Assembly (NCBI RefSeq): GCF_009604385.1 | Contig: NZ_WEGJ01000014.1 | Span: forward strand, 62,001-126,000 | Direction: 5' to 3' | DNA from: Streptomyces smaragdinus | GTDB lineage: Bacteria; Actinomycetota; Actinomycetes; Streptomycetales; Streptomycetaceae | Length of the DNA stretch: 64,000 nt | Shown here: positions 50,517-59,295 of the stretch, one piece after another | Numbering within the stretch: position 1 is the stretch's first letter | Layout of the letters: each line of letters begins with the position of its first letter | Notes under the pieces: model-generated | What the model was told of the DNA's origin: nothing | The model's input: only the letters and a program-made list of their open reading frames with translations | The model's database searches: none | Translations under genes and position numbers: made by a program

Positions 50517-52928
50517 ATGACTACTGAGTCCATGCCGATCACACCGCACACGCTGCCCGTCCTCCCGCTCGACGACGAGGTCGTGCTCCCCGGCATGGTC
50601 GTGCCGCTGGACCTCACCGACTCCGAGGTGCGGGCCGCCGTCGAGGCCGCGCAGGCCGTCGCCCGGCAGACGGGACGGAAGCCGAAGGTGCTCCTGGTCC
50701 CCCGGGTCGTCGGCTCGTACGCCGGGATCGGCGTCCTCGGGCGGATCGAACAGGTGGGACGGCTGGCGGACGGTGACCCCGGCGCCCTCATCCGGGGCAT
50801 CAGCCGGATCAGGATCGGCGCCGGTACGACGGGGCCCGGCGCGGCCCTGTGGGTGGAGGGCACGGACGTCGACGACAGCGCGCCCGAGCCGCTGCCCGGC
50901 TCCGTGACGGAGCTGATGAAGGAGTACAAGGCGGTCGCCGCCGAGTGGCTGCGCAAGCGCGGCGCCTGGCAGGTCATCGACCGCGTGCAGCAGATCGACG
51001 ACCCCGGCCAGCTGGCCGACAACTCCGGCTACTCGCCGTTCCTCAGCACCGAGCAGCGCGTCGAGCTGCTGGAGACCACCGACCCGGTGGCCCGGCTCAA
51101 GCAGGCGACCGCCTGGCTGAAGGAGCACGTGGCGGAGCAGGACGTCGCCGAGTCCATCGCCAAGGACGTCCAGGAGGGCGTCGACAAGCAGCAGCGCGAG
51201 TTCCTGCTGCGCCGCCAGCTCGAGGCCGTACGCAAGGAGCTGCGCGAGCTGAACGGCGAGCCCGAGGGCGAGGAGAGCGACGACTACCGGGCCCGCGTCG
51301 AGGCCGCCGACCTCCCGGAGAAGGTCCGCGAGGCGGCCCTCAAGGAGGTCGACAAGCTGGAGCGCTCGTCCGACCAGTCCCCCGAGGGCGGCTGGATCCG
51401 CACCTGGCTCGACACCGTCCTCGAGCTCCCCTGGAGCGAGCGGACGGAGGACGCGTACGACATCAGGGCCGCGCGGGCGGTGCTGGACGCCGACCACGCC
51501 GGGCTGGACGACGTGAAGGAACGCATCACGGAGTATCTGGCCGTGCGCAAGCGCCGCGCCGACCGCGGGCTGGGCCTCGTCGGCGGACGCCGGGGCGGTG
51601 CCGTGCTGGCCCTCGTCGGGCCTCCCGGCGTCGGCAAGACGTCCCTGGGCGAGTCCGTGGCCAAGGCCATGGGGCGGAAGTTCGTTCGCGTCGCCCTCGG
51701 CGGCGTGCGGGACGAGGCGGAGATCCGCGGGCACCGGCGGACGTACGTCGGCGCGCTGCCGGGCCGTATCGTCCGGGCGATCAAGGAGGCCGGGTCGATG
51801 AACCCCGTCGTCCTCCTCGACGAGATCGACAAGGTCGGCTCCGACTTCCGCGGCGACCCCGCCGCGGCCCTGCTGGAGGTCCTGGACCCGGCGCAGAACC
51901 ACACGTTCCGCGACCACTACCTCGAGGTCGAACTCGACCTCTCCGACGTCGTCTTCCTGGCCACCGCCAACGTGCTGGAGGCCATCCCGGAGGCGCTGCT
52001 GGACCGGATGGAGCTCGTCCGGCTCGACGGCTACACCGAGGACGAGAAGGTCGTCATCGCCCGCGACCACCTGCTGCCCCGGCAGCTGGAGCGCGCGGGT
52101 CTGGCGGACGGCGAGGTCGTGCTGGAGGACGAGGCGCTGCGCAAGCTGGCGGGCGAGTACACCCGGGAGGCGGGTGTGCGGACCCTGGAGCGGGCGGTCG
52201 CCCGGCTGCTGCGGAAGATCGCGGCGCAGCACGAGCTGGGGGATGCCGAGCTCCCGTACACGGTGGGCGTGGAGCAGCTGCGCCCGCTCATCGGGCGGCC
52301 GCACTTCACCCCGGAGGCGCTGCAGGAGCCGGAGGAGCGGCGGACGGCGGTCCCGGGTGTGGCCACGGGGCTGGCGGTGACCGGCGCGGGCGGTGACGTG
52401 CTCTACATCGAGGCGTCGCTGGCCGACCCCGAGTCCGGTGCCTCCGGGCTGACCCTCACGGGCCAGCTGGGCGACGTGATGAAGGAGTCCGCGCACATCG
52501 CGCTCTCCTTCCTGCGCTCGCACGGCGCCGAACTGGAGCTGCCCGTCGGTGATCTGAAGGACCGCGGCATCCACCTGCACGTACCGGCGGGCGCCGTCCC
52601 GAAGGACGGGCCGAGCGCGGGCATCACCATGACGACCGCCCTGGCGTCGCTGCTCAGCGGCCGGCAGGTGCGGGCGGACCTGGCGATGACCGGTGAGGTC
52701 TCGCTGACCGGGCGGGTGCTGCCGGTGGGCGGCATCAAGCAGAAGCTGCTCGCGGCGCACCGGGCCGGTGTCCGGACGGTGATCATCTCCAAGCGCAACG
52801 AGCCCGACCTGGACGATCTGCCCGCGGAGGTCCTGAAGGAGCTCGAGGTGCACACGGTGAGCGATGTCCGCAAGGTGCTGGAGCTGGCCCTGACGCCGGC
52901 GACGGCCGAGGTGCCGGTCGCCGCGTAA
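50517..52928 (+). CDS. lon: ATP-dependent Lon protease
   Basis: Cytoplasmic hexameric protease that degrades misfolded and regulatory proteins. ATG 50517 follows AAGGGGAG; the upstream in-frame ATG would overlap the HspR site. The 803-aa protein has the N-terminal substrate-binding domain (LPVLPLDDEVVLPGMVVPLDL), AAA+ module with Walker A GPPGVGKTS near 368 and Walker B VVLLDEIDKVG, and the C-terminal Ser/Lys protease: Ser700 in PKDGPSAGITM and Lys743 in GGIKQKLLAAHRAG, 43 residues apart as in E. coli Lon. Expression should rise on heat or misfolding via HspR release and ClgR activation. Confidence 0.97.
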   Translation: MTTESMPITPHTLPVLPLDDEVVLPGMVVPLDLTDSEVRAAVEAAQAVARQTGRKPKVLLVPRVVGSYAGIGVLGRIEQVGRLADGDPGALIRGISRIRIGAGTTGPGAALWVEGTDVDDSAPEPLPGSVTELMKEYKAVAAEWLRKRGAWQVIDRVQQIDDPGQLADNSGYSPFLSTEQRVELLETTDPVARLKQATAWLKEHVAEQDVAESIAKDVQEGVDKQQREFLLRRQLEAVRKELRELNGEPEGEESDDYRARVEAADLPEKVREAALKEVDKLERSSDQSPEGGWIRTWLDTVLELPWSERTEDAYDIRAARAVLDADHAGLDDVKERITEYLAVRKRRADRGLGLVGGRRGGAVLALVGPPGVGKTSLGESVAKAMGRKFVRVALGGVRDEAEIRGHRRTYVGALPGRIVRAIKEAGSMNPVVLLDEIDKVGSDFRGDPAAALLEVLDPAQNHTFRDHYLEVELDLSDVVFLATANVLEAIPEALLDRMELVRLDGYTEDEKVVIARDHLLPRQLERAGLADGEVVLEDEALRKLAGEYTREAGVRTLERAVARLLRKIAAQHELGDAELPYTVGVEQLRPLIGRPHFTPEALQEPEERRTAVPGVATGLAVTGAGGDVLYIEASLADPESGASGLTLTGQLGDVMKESAHIALSFLRSHGAELELPVGDLKDRGIHLHVPAGAVPKDGPSAGITMTTALASLLSGRQVRADLAMTGEVSLTGRVLPVGGIKQKLLAAHRAGVRTVIISKRNEPDLDDLPAEVLKELEVHTVSDVRKVLELALTPATAEVPVAA

Positions 52929-52945
52929 CGGCCCCCGGCATGGTT

Positions 52946-52987
52946 CCGCCGGCCTTCCTGGAGGAGCAGCTCCGGGAAGGCCGGCGG
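52946..52987. terminator. terminator between lon and the lysozyme gene
   Basis: CCGCCGGCCTTCC (52946-52958) is perfectly complementary to GGAAGGCCGGCGG (52975-52987), with a smaller GGAG/CTCC pair inside the loop. It lies 18 bases after the lon stop and 38 before the end of the convergent gene. Confidence 0.78.
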
Positions 52988-53024
52988 CGTTTCGAACGGC
53001 TGACGCGGGGAGGAGGGGAAGGCG

Positions 53025-53852
53025 TCAGCCGTTGGCCAGGGCCTGGACGCGGTCGTAGGCGCCGTTGAACTTGTTGTGGTCGCCGACGGTCGGACCGGTC
53101 GAGGTGTACTGCCACATGGTGTAGAAGGGCCAGCCGGCCGGCAGGGTGCCGGGCGAGGAGGCGTAACGGGCGATCCACAGCGGGTGGTTGGTCGCGAAGC
53201 CGCCGTAGTTGCCGGTGCAGGTGGTCCACCAGTCGGTGGTCGAGTAGATCACCGCGTAGCGGCCGGTGCGCGACTTGTAGGTGTTGAGGAAGTCGCGGAT
53301 CCAGGTGACCATCCCGCTCTGCGACTTGCCGTAGCAGGTCGCGCCGTACGGGTTGTACTCGATGTCGAGCGCGCCCGGCAGGGTCTTGCCGTCGCGGGAC
53401 CAGCCGCCGCCGTGGTCGACGAAGTAGTTGGCCTGGTTGGTGCCCGAGGACACGTCCGGCGTCGCGAAGTGGTACGAGCCGCGGATCATGCCGACGTTGT
53501 ACGAGCCGTTGTACTGCTGCGTGAAGTACGTGTTCTGGTAGTAGTTGCCCTCGGTGGCCTTGACGTAGGCCCAGCGGACTCCGCTGTTCCACAGCGTGGA
53601 CCAGGCGACGTTCCCCTGGTGGCTGCTGACGTCGACGCCCTCGACGGTGGCCTGGGTGGAGTTGGGGGCCTCACCCGTGCCCGGTTCGTACTTCTCGACG
53701 GTCATACCCATGTACGCCTCGCCGCGCTCCGGTCCGTCGGCGGCCTGCGCCGGGACGACCAGGGCGGTGAGCATGCCCAGGGCGGTGAGCACCGTGCCGA
53801 TCACGGCGGCGAGGGGTCTGTGCGGGACGCGCGATCCGATGGAGTGGGACAT
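53025..53852 (-). CDS. secreted GH25 lysozyme (cellosyl/lysozyme M1 type)
   Basis: A 275-aa secreted N-acetylmuramidase. Residues 1-37 are a signal peptide (HRPLAAVIGTVLTALGMLTALVVPAQAAD). After a short spacer, the GH25 barrel begins at VEGVDVSSHQGNVAW with the first catalytic-site Asp. The Asp/Glu pair sits in GALDIEYNPYG. IRGSYHFATP and IYSTTDWW are other family motifs, and it ends at the usual FNGAYDRVQAL strand. No cell-wall-binding repeat is attached. It may act in autolysis or against competitors. Confidence 0.93.
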   Translation of the reverse strand: MSHSIGSRVPHRPLAAVIGTVLTALGMLTALVVPAQAADGPERGEAYMGMTVEKYEPGTGEAPNSTQATVEGVDVSSHQGNVAWSTLWNSGVRWAYVKATEGNYYQNTYFTQQYNGSYNVGMIRGSYHFATPDVSSGTNQANYFVDHGGGWSRDGKTLPGALDIEYNPYGATCYGKSQSGMVTWIRDFLNTYKSRTGRYAVIYSTTDWWTTCTGNYGGFATNHPLWIARYASSPGTLPAGWPFYTMWQYTSTGPTVGDHNKFNGAYDRVQALANG

Positions 53853-54196
53853 GCGGGATACCTCCGGGGAGTGGGGCCTCGGGGGCCGGCCGGCGGTACG
53901 GCTGGGGGGAGCCGACCGGTCGATCGGTAGATCTACATGACCATGCCATTACTGGTGCCGCACTGACGGTAGGCGGAGGGGGCGCCCCTGCGGAAGGGGG
54001 TCCGGGGGGTGCCGTTGGTCTACGCCAGTAGACCCCTGCCGGAGCTGCGGTTTAGGCGGGTCGCTGAAGAAAACTTTCACGCTTTGAAGGCGGGAAACCC
54101 GTGCTGACGTGCCTTGGCCCGGAGCCAGTGAAAAACGCAACCGTGCGGCAGGAATGGTGTGGACCACCTGAGGACCACCTGTCCCGTACGGCCCAC
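53853..54196. other. 344-bp intergenic region upstream of the lysozyme gene
   Basis: Contains a perfect hairpin GGTCTAC-GCCA-GTAGACC (54017-54034) and a direct repeat GGACCACCTG at 54161-54170 and 54172-54181 (11-bp period, CAGGTGGTCC on the transcribed strand). These are candidate regulatory sites for the lysozyme or the 3' end of the phosphatase mRNA. No gene was found, and no known riboswitch consensus was recognised. Confidence 0.4.
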
Positions 54197-55042
54197 TCAC
54201 CACTCCACGAACACCGCCGTGGCATCGTCGTGCCGCTTCCCCCGCGGATGGGCGACCCCGTCCGGATCGGCGGACTCCGCGGCCCGGATCCGCCGTACGA
54301 CGGCTTCCCCGCCCTCCTTGCCGAGCGCGGCCAGAAGGCTCGCCCAGTCACCGAGGCGCAGCACCTCGGCGTACCGCGTCGCCCCGTCGGTCAGCGCGGC
54401 GAGCGCCGTCACCTCCGCCCGCGGCAGCGCGCCGGCGACGGCCCGCGCGGCGACGGCGGGATCGGCGGCGGCGGTGAAGAACCCGCCCTCGGCGTTGCGC
54501 AGGGCCTCGACCGCCCCCACGTACTCCCGCCGCGCCGCGGCCCGTTCCGGCGACCCCTCGGGCAGCGCCCGCACCGCCGCCCGCAGGGCCCGCACGCCCT
54601 CGGGCAGTTCGTTCAGCCGCCGGTCGAGCAGCGCCGTCACACCCCCGTCCGCCCCCGCGACCAGCAACGCCGCGTCGGACAGCACCAGATACTCCACCCG
54701 CTCGTCGTCCCACCGGGCCAGCGCCACCGTCGCCTGCGGCGTCCGCACATGCGTCAGATCGCACCCCGGCCCGTGCGCCGCGGCGGTCCGCGCGACGCCC
54801 TCCGCCAGCGCCTCCCGCGGCGAGCCGTCCCGCCGGGCCAGCGCCTCGAGGACCGCGCCCCCGAGCCGGGCGCAGAACCACGGCACGTCGTGCACACATC
54901 CCGTCAGCCCGTCCCGCGGCGGCGTCACCCCGTCCAGCACGACGACCACGCCGCCGCGCCCGCCCGCCGGCACCGCCGCCGCCGCGAAGTCCTCGTTGGG
55001 CCTGCCGGGTTCGCCCGCCTCACTGACCAGGTCGATACGCAT
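54197..55042 (-). CDS. PP2C-like protein phosphatase domain protein
   Basis: A 281-aa protein with the PP2C/SpoIIE fold landmarks: an N-terminal SEAGEPGRPNEDFAA (metal-binding Asp), VVVVLDGVTP (normally DGhGG, here DGVTP), a central ALTDGATRY, and C-terminal KRHDDATAVFVEW with the metal-binding Asp-Asp. It is likely cytoplasmic. The altered GxG loop makes catalytic efficiency uncertain, but the Asp set is intact. ATG 55042 follows GGGGA; the longer frame is not family-like. Divergent from a histidine-kinase-like gene. Confidence 0.78.
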   Translation of the reverse strand: MRIDLVSEAGEPGRPNEDFAAAAVPAGGRGGVVVVLDGVTPPRDGLTGCVHDVPWFCARLGGAVLEALARRDGSPREALAEGVARTAAAHGPGCDLTHVRTPQATVALARWDDERVEYLVLSDAALLVAGADGGVTALLDRRLNELPEGVRALRAAVRALPEGSPERAAARREYVGAVEALRNAEGGFFTAAADPAVAARAVAGALPRAEVTALAALTDGATRYAEVLRLGDWASLLAALGKEGGEAVVRRIRAAESADPDGVAHPRGKRHDDATAVFVEW

Positions 55043-55234
55043 GATCCCCAGTCTGCCCGAGCGCCGACCGGCGTCACCCGCCCGGGGGAATCCGACAGGC
55101 CCTCGGTATGGCACGCATATCACGCATCACACTCGATCGGGTGAGCCTTGCGCATATGCACCAACCGCCTCCACGGCCCCTGCGATCGTCGGTGACCGGG
55201 CCACGGGGGACTCCCCCCGGGGATAGGAGCTCGG

Positions 55235-56734
55235 GTGCACACGGACGAGATGGCACACACCGGACGGGCCGCCGCACGGCGCGTACGCCGCCGCGCGCCG
55301 GTGAGGCTGCGCGCCGCCCTGGGGGTGGTGGGCGCCGCGGTCGCGGTGGCGGCCGCGCCCGGGATCGCCGCCTCGTACCGGGCGACGGACACCGGCGCCG
55401 GTCCGGCGGCGCGCGCGGAGGCCCTGGGCGGACTCCAGCTGCAGGGCGGCCTGCTGCTCCTCTGCCTGCTGCTCGCCGTCGGCGTCACGGCGTACGCCTG
55501 GCGCGCGGACGGCCGGCAGTCCGCCCAGGCCGCCGAGGCGCTGACCGCCCGGCTCGCCGAGACCCGCACCGAGCTGGCCGACGTCCGCGAGGCGCACACC
55601 GTCGAGCGGGACACCCTGCTGCGTGAACGCGCCGCGCTCACCCAGCGCATCGCCGCCCTGCAGGACAGCGTGCACGGCACGTTCGTCGGACTCTCCCGGC
55701 GCACCCTCGGCCTGGTCGAGCGCCAGCTCAGCTTCATCGACGCCCTCGAGGAGAACGAGCAGGACCCGGACGCCCTCGACACCCTCTTCAAGCTCGACCA
55801 CCTCGCCGCCTGCATGCGCCGCCACAGCGAGAATCTGCTGGTGCTCGCCGGCGCCGACCAGCGCGGCGCCCAGCGCCGGCACGTCGCGCTGATCGACGTC
55901 CTGCGCGGCGCCGTCAGCGAGATCGAGGCGTACCACCGCGTCGTCATCCGCCCCGGCCTCCCCGAGGTGCGGCTGAACGGCTTCGCGTCCGGCGACGCCA
56001 GCCATCTCCTCGCCGAGCTGCTGGAGAACGCCACGGCCTGCTCCCCGCCGGCCGGCACGGTGGAGCTCGGCGGCCGGCTGCTGGACACCGGCGAGCTGAC
56101 CCTCACCGTCCGGGACGAGGGCATCGGCATCACCCCGGCCGCGCGGCTCGCGGAGTTCAACGAGCGGCTCGGCGAGATCGAGCCGGGCCCCCCGCCGGGC
56201 GAGGAGCGCGGCCTCGGGCTGTACGTGGTGGCGCGGCTGGCCGGCCGGCACGGCGTCCGGGTCCGGCTGTACGGGAACGGCGCCGGCCTCACGGCGGAGG
56301 TCCGCGTCCCGGCCCGCCTGGTCGTCACCGCGCCCGATCCCGTCGCCCCCGTGGACCCCGCCGCGGCGCCCCGGTCGATGGTGCACGAGCCGGTGGAGCA
56401 CGCCCGCGCGGCGGCGCCCCCCGCGCAGCCCGTACGCCCCCAGCCCGTCACCCCCGGCGGCCTGCCCCGGCGCACCCCGTCGGCCGCGCAGGGGATACCG
56501 CACCGGGCGCCGGCCCATCCGGTCTCGCCCAACGCCCCGGTGGACGCCGCCGAGGTGCGCCGCCGGCTGGCGGGCCTGCAGCAGGGGTCCCGGGAGGGCT
56601 GGCGCGCGGCCGCGGCCGAGGGCGGCGCGCTGCGGCGGGGCGTACCCCAGCAGGGGGTACGGGAGCGGGGCGTCCCGGACCGGGGCGTACCGGAACAGCG
56701 AGCGCTGCCACAGCGCGGGACCGACAGGACGTGA
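55235..56734 (+). CDS. conservon-type sensor ATPase/histidine-kinase-like protein (CvnA-like)
   Basis: A 499-aa membrane protein: two N-terminal helices (ALGVVGAAVAVAAAPGIAA and LQGGLLLLCLLLAVGVTAYAW), a coiled-coil segment (about 85-130), a dimerisation helix (LFKLDHLAACMRRHSENLLVLAG), and an HATPase domain with N-box ELLENATACSPP and G-boxes VRDEGIGIT and GLGLYVVARLA. The Pro/Arg-rich C-terminus has tandem GVP/GVR repeats. It resembles CvnA of Streptomyces conservons, which signal through roadblock and Ras-like proteins rather than classic response regulators. GTG 55235 follows AGGAG; it is directly followed by a roadblock gene. Confidence 0.85.
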   Translation: MHTDEMAHTGRAAARRVRRRAPVRLRAALGVVGAAVAVAAAPGIAASYRATDTGAGPAARAEALGGLQLQGGLLLLCLLLAVGVTAYAWRADGRQSAQAAEALTARLAETRTELADVREAHTVERDTLLRERAALTQRIAALQDSVHGTFVGLSRRTLGLVERQLSFIDALEENEQDPDALDTLFKLDHLAACMRRHSENLLVLAGADQRGAQRRHVALIDVLRGAVSEIEAYHRVVIRPGLPEVRLNGFASGDASHLLAELLENATACSPPAGTVELGGRLLDTGELTLTVRDEGIGITPAARLAEFNERLGEIEPGPPPGEERGLGLYVVARLAGRHGVRVRLYGNGAGLTAEVRVPARLVVTAPDPVAPVDPAAAPRSMVHEPVEHARAAAPPAQPVRPQPVTPGGLPRRTPSAAQGIPHRAPAHPVSPNAPVDAAEVRRRLAGLQQGSREGWRAAAAEGGALRRGVPQQGVRERGVPDRGVPEQRALPQRGTDRT

Positions 56735-56742
56735 GGGGACAG

Positions 56743-57165
56743 ATGACCACCGCGACAGAGATCCACAACCTCCGCTGGCTGCTGGACAGCCTGGCCGTCG
56801 AGGCGCCCGGCGTGCGCTCGGTCGTCGTCGTCTCCTCGGACGGGCTGCCGCTGCTGTCCACCGACCCGGCGGCCGACGCGAACACCGAACTGGCCACCGT
56901 CGTCTCGGGTCTGGCGAGCCTCACGCTCGGCGCGGCGGAGCTGATGGACGGCGGTGCCGTCCGGCAGACGATGGTGGCCATGGACCAGGGCTGTCTGCTG
57001 GTGATGACGATCGGCGACGGCGCGCTGCTCGGCGTGCTCACCGCGCCGGAGGCGGACATGAGCGTGGTCTGCTATCACATGGCCCTGTTCGTCGGCCGCG
57101 TCGGCCATGTGCTGACGCCGCAGCTGCGCGGTCAGCTCCGGGCGTCGCTGTCGGCGGGGGTCTGA
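56743..57165 (+). CDS. roadblock/LC7 protein (CvnB-like)
   Basis: A 140-aa roadblock/LC7 domain protein (LRWLLDSLAVEAPGVRSVVVVSSDGLPLLS; ELATVVSGLASLTLGAAELM; GCLLVMTIGDGALLGVLTAPEADMSVVCYHMALF). In conservons, CvnB acts with a CvnD GTPase. Here no CvnC (DUF742) or CvnD gene follows; the next gene is on the other strand. ATG 56743 has GAGGGG four bases upstream; GTG 56731, overlapping the kinase stop, is less likely. The last 34 bases overlap the convergent gene. Confidence 0.9.
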   Translation: MTTATEIHNLRWLLDSLAVEAPGVRSVVVVSSDGLPLLSTDPAADANTELATVVSGLASLTLGAAELMDGGAVRQTMVAMDQGCLLVMTIGDGALLGVLTAPEADMSVVCYHMALFVGRVGHVLTPQLRGQLRASLSAGV

Positions 57166-57896
57166 GGGGCGTCGTCCGCCGGCGCCTTGCCGCCCGGGGT
57201 TTCCTCCGCCGGGGGCTTGCCGTCGTCCGGGGCTTCCGCTGCCGGCGGCTCACCGTCACCGTTGAGCGCGTCCTCCGCCGCCGCCACGTCCGCGGGGGCC
57301 AGTTCGGCCAGCAGCTCCTCCGCCGCCGCCAGCTCCCGCTTCACCTGCCGTGCCCGGTCCCGGCGGCGCTCCGCCGTCCCCCGCTTCTTTTCCAGCGCCG
57401 TCCGCGCCTGTGACGCCCGGCGGTCCACCCGCCGTTCGGCGAGGAACAGCTCGCGCAGGATCAGCGCCTGGTGCTCCGACACGCGCACCAGCGCCGCGCT
57501 CCGCTCGAGGGCGTCCTCGGGGTCGCGGGCCAGCAGGACCCGCAGATAGGGGCTGAACCCGCCGCCCGACCGGTACTGTTCGCGCGCCAGCACCGCCGCC
57601 CGCCGCCGTCCGTCGGCCAGTTCGCCGCGGGCCCGGGCCAGCGCCCGGTCGGCCGCCGCGGTCCGCCGCTGCTGGACGGCCAGCTCCGCGGAGAGCGCGG
57701 CGTACTGCCGCTCGGCGGTCTGTCCGCGTTCGTACACCTGCTGGAACCGGCCGAGCACCCCGGCGGGCGGCTCCTGGGGGTCGGGGGCGGCGGCGGGGAG
57801 GGTGAGCAGGGCGGCGCACAGGGCGAGCAGCGGACGCATACCGGGGAGCGTCGCACGGCGGTCGCGCGCCGCGGCGGCAGCACGCGGGCCGATCAT
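57132..57896 (-). CDS. secreted coiled-coil protein
   Basis: Up to 254 aa: a signal peptide (RPLLALCAALLTLPAAA), a long Arg/Ala/Glu-rich coiled coil at about 50-205 (VLGRFQQVYERGQTAERQYAALSAELAVQQRRTAAADRALARAR), and an acidic Pro-rich tail. It resembles the N-terminal coiled-coil part of NlpC/P60 cell-wall hydrolases, including the FSPYLRVLLARDPEDAL segment, but has no catalytic domain. It could regulate or anchor a hydrolase at the cell wall (inference). ATG 57839 is an alternative start directly before the signal. Overlaps the roadblock gene tail to tail. Confidence 0.6.
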   Translation of the reverse strand: MIGPRAAAAARDRRATLPGMRPLLALCAALLTLPAAAPDPQEPPAGVLGRFQQVYERGQTAERQYAALSAELAVQQRRTAAADRALARARGELADGRRRAAVLAREQYRSGGGFSPYLRVLLARDPEDALERSAALVRVSEHQALILRELFLAERRVDRRASQARTALEKKRGTAERRRDRARQVKRELAAAEELLAELAPADVAAAEDALNGDGEPPAAEAPDDGKPPAEETPGGKAPADDAPQTPADSDARS

Positions 57897-57915
57897 CAGA
57901 TCGGCGGATGGTCCC

Positions 57916-59049
57916 TCACACCACCGGCAGCGCCAGCAGCGTCCCCGCCGACTGGGCGAACACCCGGTTCCCCGCCCCCGCCACCAGCCACGGCGCGGTG
58001 CTCCCGGGCGTCGGCATGATCGCCGCCGTGCCCCGCTGCAGGTCGCACAGCGCGAGCCCCTGCGAGCCGTCGGGCCCCAGGCCCACGCACGCCGTGCGGT
58101 GCTGGAGCACGGGGGCGGCGGGGGCCACCGGGCGGGTCTCGTCGGCCAGTACGGGCGTCGCCGCGCGGCGGCCGTCGGAGGCGGCGAGGGAGAGGAGCTG
58201 GGTGCCGTCGTGGGCGTAGACGCGGCCGTCGTGGTACGCGGGCTCGCCCCACGCCGGCCGGCCCCGCTCGCGCCAGCGCTCCCTGCCGTCGGGCAGGCCC
58301 AGGGACAGCAGGTCCGGCCCGCCCAGATACACGGCGAGTTCCCCGATCGCCGGGGTGAGCGGCCCGTCGCCCAGGTCCCGCAGCTGCCACAGCACCGCGC
58401 CCGTCTCCGCGTCCAGCGTGGCCACGTGCCCGGTGGCGTCGTCCACGACGAGCCGTCCCGCCGCGGAGGTGGCCTGCGGCGGCCGGGCCGGGTCCGGGTG
58501 TACGGGACAGGGCCGCGTCCACAGCACCGTCCCGGTGCGCAGGCTGACGGCGCGCAGCTCCCCGTTCCCGGTGAGCACGTACAGCGTGAACTGGTCCGCG
58601 GTCAGCAGCCGCTGCGCGGCGGCGCCGTAGGACGTCCAGTGCGGTTCGCCGTCGCGCGGGTCGAGGGCGTGCACCGCGCCCGCCGCGTCGGCGGCCACCA
58701 ACAGCCCGGCTGCCGCCAGCATCCCCCGCCGCGCGTCGGCCTCGGGGAAGCCCCAGCCGGGCTCACCGGCCACCACGGTGCGGGTGGCGATGCCCCCGTC
58801 GCGGGCCGCGAACGCCACGCGCCGGGCCAGCGGCACGGGGGGCGGGGCGTCGTCGGCGGCCACTCCCGTCAGGCGCCAGAGGGGGTGGGGCGGGCCGGGT
58901 TCGTACGCCTTGATGGGCTCGGCGTGCCACGCCTCGGGGGGCCGCCCGTCCCGCCCGGCGATCAGCCACCAGGCGCCGGCGGCCCCGCCCCCGGCCAGCG
59001 CGGCCCCGCCCAGCAGCAGCACCCGGCGCCGCACGGATGTCACAGGCAT
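57916..59049 (-). CDS. secreted or membrane-anchored PQQ-type beta-propeller protein
   Basis: A 377-aa protein with a Tat-like signal or anchor (VRRRVLLLGGAALAGGGAAGAWWLI) followed by repeated propeller blades. Diagnostic motifs are GAVHALDPRDGEPHWTS, LRAVSLRTGTVLWTRP, GHVATLDAETGAVLWQL and DLLSLGLPDGRERWRERG, which are PQQ-enzyme-type W motifs without any dehydrogenase catalytic residues, so it is a binding scaffold rather than an alcohol dehydrogenase. In Streptomyces such domains often follow Ser/Thr kinases; here it stands alone, 19 bp after the coiled-coil gene on the same strand. ATG 59049 fits the signal; the longer open frame is not protein-like. Confidence 0.75.
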   Translation of the reverse strand: MPVTSVRRRVLLLGGAALAGGGAAGAWWLIAGRDGRPPEAWHAEPIKAYEPGPPHPLWRLTGVAADDAPPPVPLARRVAFAARDGGIATRTVVAGEPGWGFPEADARRGMLAAAGLLVAADAAGAVHALDPRDGEPHWTSYGAAAQRLLTADQFTLYVLTGNGELRAVSLRTGTVLWTRPCPVHPDPARPPQATSAAGRLVVDDATGHVATLDAETGAVLWQLRDLGDGPLTPAIGELAVYLGGPDLLSLGLPDGRERWRERGRPAWGEPAYHDGRVYAHDGTQLLSLAASDGRRAATPVLADETRPVAPAAPVLQHRTACVGLGPDGSQGLALCDLQRGTAAIMPTPGSTAPWLVAGAGNRVFAQSAGTLLALPVV

Positions 59050-59295
59050 GACCCGCGGGTGCCGCGCCCGGACCCCCGGCCGGACGGGCGGGCCGGCCGG
59101 GGTGACCCCGCGGGCACCGCGAGGTGAACCCGGGTGAACGGCAGTGCGATCAACGGGCACGTCATGGTCATGTGGCGATGCTACGGCGGAAGCCCGCCCT
59201 CCAGTCCCGTACGGCGAACCCGGTCTCCGCCAAGCCGTCCCCGGAGGCTGGCCAACGCCGTACCGGCGCGCCACACTGGCCAGCCGGAGGAAGAG

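Noticed and set aside
53853..54196. A c-di-AMP (ydaO-type) riboswitch or DasR site upstream of the lysozyme.
   Set aside because: The region has hairpins, but neither the conserved ydaO core nor the ACTGGTCTAGACCAGT DasR consensus is recognisable.
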